Position numbers and translations under genes: made by a program. Under the pieces are notes generated by a model that was not told the origin of the DNA, made no database searches, and saw only the letters and a list, made by a program, of their open reading frames with translations. Of a stretch of 64,000 bases of DNA, positions 57,501-64,000 are shown piece by piece. Source of the DNA: Ciona savignyi (taxonomy: Eukaryota > Chordata > Ascidiacea > Phlebobranchia > Cionidae); contig CH002896.1 in NCBI GenBank assembly GCA_000149265.1, positions 685,517 through 749,516 on the forward strand. Reading direction: 5' to 3'. Positions within the stretch are counted from its first letter, which is position 1, and each line of letters opens with the position of its first letter.

Positions 57501-60500
57501 ACCAGACATCTGTTGAACATAATCTGATGATTAACTGTAGGAAAATGGCTTTGAGCTTTCCCATTTAAAAGCGTAAAACTTCAATGAACAGACATTTCTA
57601 AATAACATCAGAAAATATGACCTTGTATTATATTCTTCAGACCTTGTTACATACAGGTAGTGTGTAATATAGTTTGGTTTGTCATTTGTGTCCTGACTCC
57701 TGACACTAATTAAATAATTGCATAAAATGATTATTTAAAACTCATCGTCTTAGCCAAAGCTATACTCCAAACAAGCTATGTCGGAATTTTTCAGATTAAG
57801 TGCTTAAACTGTATTGCAATTATTTGGTCATGCAAACACCAAAAAAAAATATTATTTATGACAAAATACTTATTATAGTCTTTAAAAGTTTAAAAATATT
57901 TAGTGATTTAGAAAATGTGCCAATTTAATTGTTAATCAATCAGTTCCCACCTATTGAAGAGACGGCTGAATTGGATTCCAAGGGTCGTTTATAATCAACA
58001 TGTTGTTGTTTTGGTCCTTCTTTCAGAACCGACTTTGCCTTTGTTGGTTGTGGCTTGCCAATTGTGCTTGGGTAATTCCTTAGCTTGGGAGTCGTGTTTA
58101 CAGTTTCGGGGCTTAAGCTTGGGTTGTCGTCATAAAGAGAGTTGCTACTTTTTCGAGTTTTTGGGGTAAGTGGAGAAGAATTATACGAGCTTTTTCCGCT
58201 TAAATGGCGTTTTTGTGATTCCAAAGACGGGTTTTTGTGTTGCCTTTGTGGTTTCTTTGTGTTCGAAATCTGATGAGGAACTTCATTGTGCAGTGAATTT
58301 TCGTTTAAACTGAGCGAATTCAGCTGCTTTCTTCGCTTGATGTTTGGCAAGACCACTTTTTCCGGTGCGTCACTGTCATTGTTTTCGTCAGAATGTAGAT
58401 CCTGATGCATGGCATTGATTGGTGGAAGCACTGAGTACTTGTACATGTTTGGGTGGCCAGGAAGAATGAATATCTCCGGCACCACGCTCTGAAATAATTA
58501 TTTATAATTTTTAAATATTATAAAGTGCGAATGGCACTGTTTTGTTTATTATATTTTTGCTCCTTTAAATAACAATAATTAAAAAACATAAATTTGTACG
58601 AAGGTAATTGGGGGAAAAACAGCAAAGTGGGAGTCGATATAGTAAGTCATGAAAATTGAAACAAAAGAAAAGAGAATGATACATATGTTTCTTCATTTTA
58701 TTTAAAATGAATAGTAAGGATATGCATGTATTATTATATAATATAAAACATGGACATGAAACATGCAAAAAAGTCTAATGTACATTGTACAAAGGTGTAT
58801 TGGTGAATAAGAAATGATTAACGTATTTTGTTGCTCCTGTACGGCTGTACCATTAGTATAAATAATAATAGTTTATGGCAATTATAAAAGTAATGGAAAT
58901 TTACCTAAAATATATCACACTTCAATGGTTAATACTTAAAAATAAAATTGGTGACTTTTACAAAGCTGTTATTTAGACATATGATTAAACATTCAACTTA
59001 GATTTTTGTATAATTTGTTTTTTACCTCTTAAGTATTTATTAATTACTAAATCAACAAAAAAACAGAACCCGTAAGTAAAAATAGATGTGGCCATTAAAC
59101 CTACTAATCTTAAACCAATGTTAATGTTTGTTTTCTCATTGCCTTTCTGATAAAACACTTGTGATAAAACACTTGTAAGACAAACGTAACCACTCACCAC
59201 TAACTAGTTTTATATTTAAATTAAATCAACCCTACGTTAACATACGTGGGGTGGAAGAAAGCTCTTGACTTTCAGCTTCGTTTCTTGGTTTTGTCGAACC
59301 TGGAGTTGGGTCAGTTTTTAGCACAAAAACAAAGCACATAACATGGTTGGCCATCTTGCTTTTGATTAAGGAATCAACACTAGGCAACAGTTGGTCATTT
59401 GTGTCAAGCAAGAATCTTAATAGTTTTTTCTGTCACCCATTGTATGATTGGTTTGAACATAACTTAAAAAGATGTAGAAGACACTGCAACTATACCTGCT
59501 TTGGTGTAGTTTGACCAACACCCATGACTGGCCATGTTATAACATCACTACACCTTGTGAGTAAACATGAATGTTCTATCCTAAAGCGTTTTTTTACAGA
59601 AAACACAAGAAAACAAAGAAGTTAATTACGTATTATTAGTAAGTAAGGGTTCTTGACAATCCTTTGATTATGCATTGTGTCTAAAAAATATGTTGCTTTA
59701 TAATACAGGGTTGTCAAGTTTATCTATTTTGTTGATAAAAAAAATGGCTATAACACTCGCAGAAAGGTACAAAAGCGCAGCGGTTAATCACTAAGCGAAA
59801 AAAAATAATGCAAACAATAAAAAAAGAAAATCAACAATAATTTAACCAGGTCCATTTGCAAGCCTAATATAAACAAGTCTGTTTCCATTACAAATTAATC
59901 TTACCAAAGCCAAGCATCTTCCAACATGTTTTAAGAAGACATACTCCTTAGGGAAGTTGGTTTGTCCCAATTGATCCTGAATTTCATTGCGCAATCTTGC
60001 AACATGGGTGTCAGGTGATACACTGTGGTTTTAACAAAGATAATGTCAATAAATCTGAATACAAACATGAAAATGCATTTTTCTAGTTAATAAAAAGATC
60101 CATTTAACTATATGATTAAAAAAGGAATGTTTCAATAGCTCTGATAACCCAAATGTAGTCATGCGGTAATCAAAGTACTAGCCCTGTTATAACAGTTTTT
60201 TAACACTATTGGGTATATAAATAGTATCCTATAATCTACCCTCACTGTGGTTTTAGTAACGCCATTAATATTAAGAAAGGTTTACAGATATATTGCTAAA
60301 TACAGAAAGAATTATTTAAATCGGAATTAACAATGTAAATATGTTACGTGATAAATCCTGCTGAGAAAGTGTCAGAAATGACTTTGCAGCTTGCATAGTT
60401 CAGCCTTTCAACCCAGTGCTCCACCGGTACAATTGACACATGCAGATCAACCAACTGTGTTTTGAAATTAAATATAATTCATTAGGGTGTCAATATAACT

Positions 60501-61212
60501 ACATTGAAATAACCACTTTCATCGCTTGTGGTTACTAAATAGACGACATGTAAGGTCTTTTTTAGATCGCCATGGGAAGTGAAATCCAATAAGAAATCAT
60601 GCATGCTAAAGTTAATGGTGCCAGCACCACCCAAAAACAAATTGTGCAGGACCAGTAAATTATATTTTTTATGCAAGGAGCCAAATAAAATACTTTTATG
60701 AATAAACTTTGCATACCACCACACTTTTATGTATGTGATTGTCATACTTCTCAATAGGTGTAGTAAAAAGCACAAAATTAAAAGATAAAAAAACCTAAAC
60801 TGTTACCACCATTATTTAAATAGAGTATGGCCCTACTGGAAAGTTCGTATGGTGCGCCGGATATATCTGGCGTGGCGCACAGACTACTTTGTCGCGTATT
60901 GGCGCAGAAAACTTTAAAAATTATTCTGGCGTGGCGTGATTACACTTCCTTTTATTTATGTCAGTATTTTTGATACTTTAAGCTTTTTATTTCAAAGTTT
61001 TAATTGAAAATGATGCAACTTTCTTTGTGATGGCGCAAATTAGTATTGCTGGCGTGGCGCAAAATTGAGGTTAAAAAATGTTGGCGCAAAAATCTGGCGC
61101 ACAGAAAAAGAAACTTTCCAACGGGGCCGTATGGTACACTGTTTAGATAAATCATTTTTTTAAATACACTTACAGTATCTGAAGATGGCCGTCGTTCTCC
61201 TTCATAGCTCAT
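48548..61212 (-). CDS. SPATA1: SPATA1-like protein with long disordered middle
   Basis: Thirteen exons join in phase into 1085 residues: 61174-61212, 60348-60454, 59905-60022, 57951-58488, 56965-57115, 55070-56504, 53605-53763, 52794-52965, 52324-52449, 50781-50874, 49792-49891, 49247-49345, 48548-48667. The N-terminal block LVDLHVSIVPVEHWVERLNY with FSAGFITVSPDTHVARLRNE, then FPKEYVFLKHVGRCLAL and PEIFILPG, matches spermatogenesis-associated protein 1. The C-terminal coiled coil (KRQELVKQAK, VRDIWKKKFFEEKKK, YQHEIDNLRQKIEDAKIKL) matches it as well. Between them lie about 700 Ser/Pro/Asp-rich residues absent from the human protein (about 460), mostly in the 1.4-kb exon. The poly(A) signal overlaps the stop codon (AATAAA at 48552-48547). 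Role in sperm or cilia is family inference. Possible extra exons lie at 51059-51380 and 51650-51828. Confidence 0.87.
48738..48905 (+). repeat. SINE copy, 5' half
   Basis: CGTCCGACAGGTTAGTCTGG, GCCTTTCAGCCAAAGGGTTG, GGGCAAGACACTTAGCGGAC and TCATACACAAAACACAGC in order, then A-rich sequence. In the last SPATA1 intron. Confidence 0.75.
49485..49597 (+). repeat. SINE copy, 3' fragment
   Basis: CTCCGGTAACCCGACGGTGG, GGTTTTCCCATTCACAGGAT and the tail ACATCCTATCCTATCCTAT. In a SPATA1 intron. Confidence 0.8.
50296..50592 (-). repeat. SINE copy, full length and well preserved
   Basis: On +: GGATAGGATAGGATATTCAT, CCCCGTGAATAGGAAAACCT, GGCAATCGTCAGATCACCTC, CGGAGCTATTGCAGTGTGTT, AGGCAATGTCCGCAAAGTGC, CGACCAGTTTCGCACCTGCA and finally the tRNA-like end GGCGACGCACTTAACCGCTA. 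This is the best model copy in the window. In a SPATA1 intron. Confidence 0.9.
50959..51058. other. Assembly gap, 100 N
   Basis: Exactly 100 N in SPATA1, next to an open stretch that may be an optional exon. Confidence 0.99.
51059..51380 (-). other. SPATA1: Possible optional SPATA1 exon running toward a gap
   Basis: Begins after an acceptor CACCAG (AG at 51382-51381) with TTACTATTGAG and stays open to the N gap: SIDTDSGTNLSANSWTRSVI, then a basic Ser/Arg stretch (RRKSGFGSTIRDSRRLSVRR). Its entry phase matches the preceding SPATA1 exon (52324-52449). Skipping it also keeps the frame, since both this exon and 50874 begin with TT. Its donor was not identified. Confidence 0.5.
51650..51828 (-). 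other. Possible alternative exon with a C2H2 finger
   Basis: Open from an acceptor TTTCGGCAG (AG at 51830-51829) to a stop at 51650. It encodes YKKLYPRLKSGKQK, then a C2H2-like unit, KCDVPGCYYVFQTSADKKRH followed by FGLVH, with C-x4-C-x12-H-x4-H spacing. Its phase fits the SPATA1 exon 52324-52449, so it could be an alternative last exon; it could equally be a relic of a transposon protein. Confidence 0.4.
53168..53475 (+). repeat. SINE copy, diverged
   Basis: GACTGAGTCGGTTGATGGGT, CCTTTTAGCCGAAAGATTAC, AAACATTGCCTAAACCCAAT and ATCACACTGCAAAATCTCTG in order; the tail is lost. In a SPATA1 intron. Confidence 0.6.
53855..54165. mobile_element. Palindromic MITE, about 310 bp
   Basis: Left arm ACATATGCATTGTGACGCTT, ATGGTCCATC, AGCACAAGTGTCACAATGCG is mirrored by CGCATTGTGACACTTGTGCT, GATGGACCGTAAGTGTCACA, ATGCATATGT. 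The arms are about 100 bases with a short centre. No transposase. In a SPATA1 intron; the open frame at 54037-54231 is a by-product. Confidence 0.85.
57249..57512 (-). repeat. SINE copy
   Basis: On +: GGATAGGATACAATATTCAT, GTTACCGGAGCTATTGCAAT, ACTAGAACCCATTAATCTGC, AAGTGCCTTGCCCAAGGAGC and CTAGCTAGCGACCAGTTTCG. In a SPATA1 intron. Confidence 0.85.
60825..61132. mobile_element. MITE with GGCGTGGCGC repeats
   Basis: Left end GGCCCTACTGGAAAGTT and right end (reverse complement) GGCCCCGTTGGAAAGTT are inverted repeats flanked on both sides by GTAT. The interior repeats TGGCG/TGGCGTGGCGC at least six times. In SPATA1 intron 1. Confidence 0.75.
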
Positions 61213-63148
61213 GGCTATTTACGACGACACCACTTAACCACAAAGTTCGATTTAAAACCCTTTAGAAAAAAATTAAAGTTTGCCAACTTATTTAAAGTAG
61301 CCTACATATGAAATGATGACGTAGTAGGCCTAAATTTTAGAGTATTTATACAACTTCATTGGCGCTGTTCAGCATAAAACACATCTTGGCTCAGCTCGAA
61401 CGGAAAATGATGCTAGGACATGATGAGATCAAAATTTAGCTCATGTTACCATCTGATTGTTCGTAAAATTCTGGCGGCAAATTCAACAAATAGAGCCGTG
61501 TACCAGCTGTGGTTGTTGCTAATCGCTACCATAAAAATAGCATCCTTTAAATCTGAATATTCGGGAAATTCCAGAAACTAAATATTGTATTTTCAATATA
61601 GGAAAAGCTAAGCTAATTTATGATTGTAAATAAAAAAATACAGGCATATAGATTATGAAAACGGTTAACCAAATCTTGTGGTTAAATAATTTTAATGCTA
61701 AATTTTCATCCTTCATTACAAGCCAGCATTTATTATATTTTAAAAGGAGCAATTTTACGATTAATTAAAACAATTCACCATGTGCGGATATTTTATTAAA
61801 TGAATTTAGAAATGTGATTTGGCGTGCATTTTTTGTTCTTTGTTACGATCCGCTCGGTTGCACCCGAAACTTGCCGAGTGGTGTGATCTTTGAAAGACAA
61901 TTTGGGTTTTCTGATCTTCTTTTTAAGTTAATGTTATGTTTTCTTTGATTTTTTGTCCATTTTCAATATATTAGTATTCCTAAAGAATGAATTGGGTCGT
62001 ATTTCTGGTATTTTCGTATTGTGTGCTAATTAATGTTAATGATTCTAGCGGAAATGGGCGATGTCATTTGGTTTTGAGATGACTCGGTGAACAAGTCACG
62101 TGCTACCGGTTAAGCGAACCCGTTGCGCCGTGATTACCTCGATCGTAACGAATTTAAACAAAACAAACGCAGTAAACTGTACCAGCCTAATTTTCTCTTT
62201 TTCTTTAAAATAGCTACATCAAATGAATTAAAGTAAGTCACTTGTCAGGTTTCTATTTTTGGTAACATGATAAAAATAAGTGTTTGCTAAATATTCGATA
62301 TCAACACTATTTTTAGTGAAAATTTGTATTTAAAAAGTTGTTCCTACTTCTCAAAAGTATCAGAATATAATTGAAGGTTTAGCCTTCCATTAATGTGAGT
62401 TGTATGGGAGGTTAAATTTAAACAATGGATTGTTTTGTACTATTGCTCCTAGATCAATTGCATTACGTTTATGTGGAGCAATACTAAAATATGGGAATAC
62501 AGAACTAAGTATAACTTATATTAAAATGTAATGTGAAGGTTAAAAATAGCAGGAATGCATGATAGTTACCAATCACTAAACACCTAATGGTAATTTTGTT
62601 TGCGAACAATTTTCAACTAGCTTTTTGTTTGTCTCCTGTTGTTCCACATTTCTCTTTTGGTCTTATTTTTCCATTGTCTCCTAATTAAGATTTCTGTTCA
62701 CTGTTATAAAGTTAAATAAAAAATGATGAAAGAAAAAGGCAGTAAATAATAGTTGCTCCGCATCCTAGGTTGTGTAAAAGATTTACTGTCATGCTGAATG
62801 CCCCAAAGAGGTTTTAAAGTTTAAGTTTACCAGGCCTGAATATTCTTACCATTCTCTAATTAAGGCGTAATAGAATCAAACAAATACTTCATCGATTTAA
62901 GAATACATACTAAAACGTTAATGTTATGGTATAGACATTAGAGATCTTTCAGCAGCAGTATTTTTGATTATTTAGTTATTATTTTTTAAACCTAAAAAGA
63001 AAAGTATAAGATAGACATGTTGTCACAAATTTAATTTAAAATCACTGAATCATAAAATTGAAAAATTAAATACATTTCCTTTTTCTAGCCGTGAAAACTG
63101 TAGGCAAAAGACTGACTGTTTTAAACAGCACCAACGGTATTATATAAA
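61213..63148. promoter_or_regulatory. Intergenic region between SPATA1 and transportin (head to head)
   Basis: AT-rich; no exon or repeat could be supported. It should hold both promoters. CCTTTTTCTAG (AG at 63087-63088) is an acceptor-like site 60 bases before the transportin start. Confidence 0.4.
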
Positions 63149-63247
63149 ATGACTTGGCAACCTGACAGCTCTGGGTTGGAACAAATAATTCAACTACTCA
63201 AAGAATCCCAATCACCAGACACCGAGATTCAGCGAATGGTTCAGCAG
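63149..63247 (+). CDS. TNPO1: Transportin (karyopherin beta-2), first coding exon
   Basis: Encodes 33 residues, [20 protein letters not shown] then [13 protein letters not shown], followed by a GTACTA donor. This matches the start of transportin-1/2 (MxWxPDxxGLxQxxQLLKxSQSPDTxxQRxVQQ), the import receptor for PY-NLS cargoes such as hnRNP A1. The protein continues beyond the window. Whether the gene corresponds to TNPO1 or TNPO2 cannot be said, as the two are vertebrate duplicates. Confidence 0.85.
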
Positions 63248-63394
63248 GTACTAAATAAATACCTGTCTTTAATTTGCAGTAACAACTAACTCATATTCAA
63301 GAGAAACCAGAAAAGCCACCTGTTCCTAAGTGCCACATCAAACGATATTAACCCATCAGTTATAAAAACAAAACCTTAAAAGTGTTTTATGTGG

Positions 63395-64000
63395 ACACAA
63401 CTAATTTACAGAAAACAGAATTACAGAAATGACAGAAATTTGATACTAATTTACAGAAATTACAGAAATACAGAATTACAGAAAAAATCCATTTCTAATT
63501 TACAGAAATACAGAAGGGAAATACGGAAAACAGAAATACGGAAATACATGCAAACCTGTACTGGCATAGAATACTACATAATTTCTGTAAATTAGGACAT
63601 TTCTGTCGTTGAAAACGACGACAGAAAAGAGAACGGGTTCATTTCTGTAAATTAGAACATTTCTGTCGTTAAAAACGGTGACAGAAAATGGAACTGGTTC
63701 ATTTCTGTACATTAGGACATTTCTGTCGTTGAAAACGATGACAGAAAAAAGAACGGGTTCATTTCTGTAAATTAGGACATTTCTGTCTTTGAAAACGGTG
63801 ACAGAAAATGGAACAGGTCCATTTCTGTAAATTACACCATTTCTGTCTTTGAAAACGGGACAGAGTAGGGACCGGGTCCATTTCTGTAAATTAAGACATT
63901 TCTGTCGATGGAAACGACGACAGAATAGGGAACGGGTCCATTTCTGTAAATTAAGACATTTCTGTCGTGGAAACGGCGACAGAGTAGGGACCGGGTCCAT
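63395..64000. repeat. Minisatellite, units about 60 bp with hairpins
   Basis: First a simple AC-AGAAAT phase (ATTTACAGAAATTACAGAAA), then about seven units of 59-60 bp: CATTTCTGTAAATTAGGACA followed by TTTCTGTCGTTGAAAACG and CGACAGAA. Each unit can fold, since TTCTGTCGT pairs with ACGACAGAA. Runs off the right edge in transportin intron 1. The long minus-strand open frame is a by-product of the repeat. Confidence 0.92.

Noticed and set aside
58985-59200. Hydrophobic 71-residue open frame
   Set aside because: Lies in a SPATA1 intron in AT-rich DNA, which readily yields hydrophobic frames; no family recognised.
63500-64000. 166-residue minus-strand open frame with repeated RNVLIYRNEP motifs
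   Set aside because: It is the translation of the 60-bp minisatellite, and its period being a multiple of three keeps it open.

Overview
The window is nuclear DNA of a compact animal genome: AT-rich, short-intron genes with GT-AG splice sites, many tRNA-derived SINE copies ending in TATCC-type tails, MITEs, and three assembly gaps of exactly 100 N (2279-2378, 37841-37940, 50959-51058). Gene content (OvoA, an oocyte ZAR1-like gene, ciliary DRC1 and SPATA1, a chordate-like LBX) and the repeats fit a solitary ascidian, most likely Ciona. The genus is inferred from recall of gene families and repeats; no search was run.

Layout, left to right. 649-7171 (-): most of an OvoA gene (ovothiol synthesis), its 3' part off the left edge, with one exon beside a gap carrying three apparent homopolymer indels. 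9055-15928 (+): a ZAR1-like zinc-binding protein, head to head with OvoA; its first intron holds a pogo-like MITE and a direct duplication. 16871-27112 (-): DRC1, 15 exons that join in one open frame of 684 residues. 30119-31927 (+): an LBX-type homeobox gene, 4 exons, 345 residues, between broad non-coding flanks. 36.4-38.4 kb: a satellite-like array of about 340-bp units broken by a gap. 38692-39761 (-): an intronless NERD-domain gene with two frameshifts. 41643-43535 (+): an intronless, intact PRMT5. 44829-47074 (+): a type II membrane protein with a C-type-lectin-like domain, 5 exons. 48548-61212 (-): SPATA1 with a very long disordered middle and possible alternative exons. 63149-63247 (+): first coding exon of a transportin (TNPO1/2), followed by a minisatellite that runs off the window.

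The genes do not form a pathway. DRC1 and SPATA1 are both cilium/sperm-associated families, and ZAR1-like is an oocyte family, so several neighbours are germline-type genes, but this may be chance. Nearly every long intron carries SINE or MITE debris. Several genes have an isolated 3' splice acceptor just upstream of the start codon, which fits spliced-leader trans-splicing or a 5' UTR intron. I found no convincing new biological system. The most useful second looks are the OvoA indel cluster, the frameshifted NERD gene, the optional SPATA1 exons, the shortened ZAR1-like C-terminus and the several transposon families.
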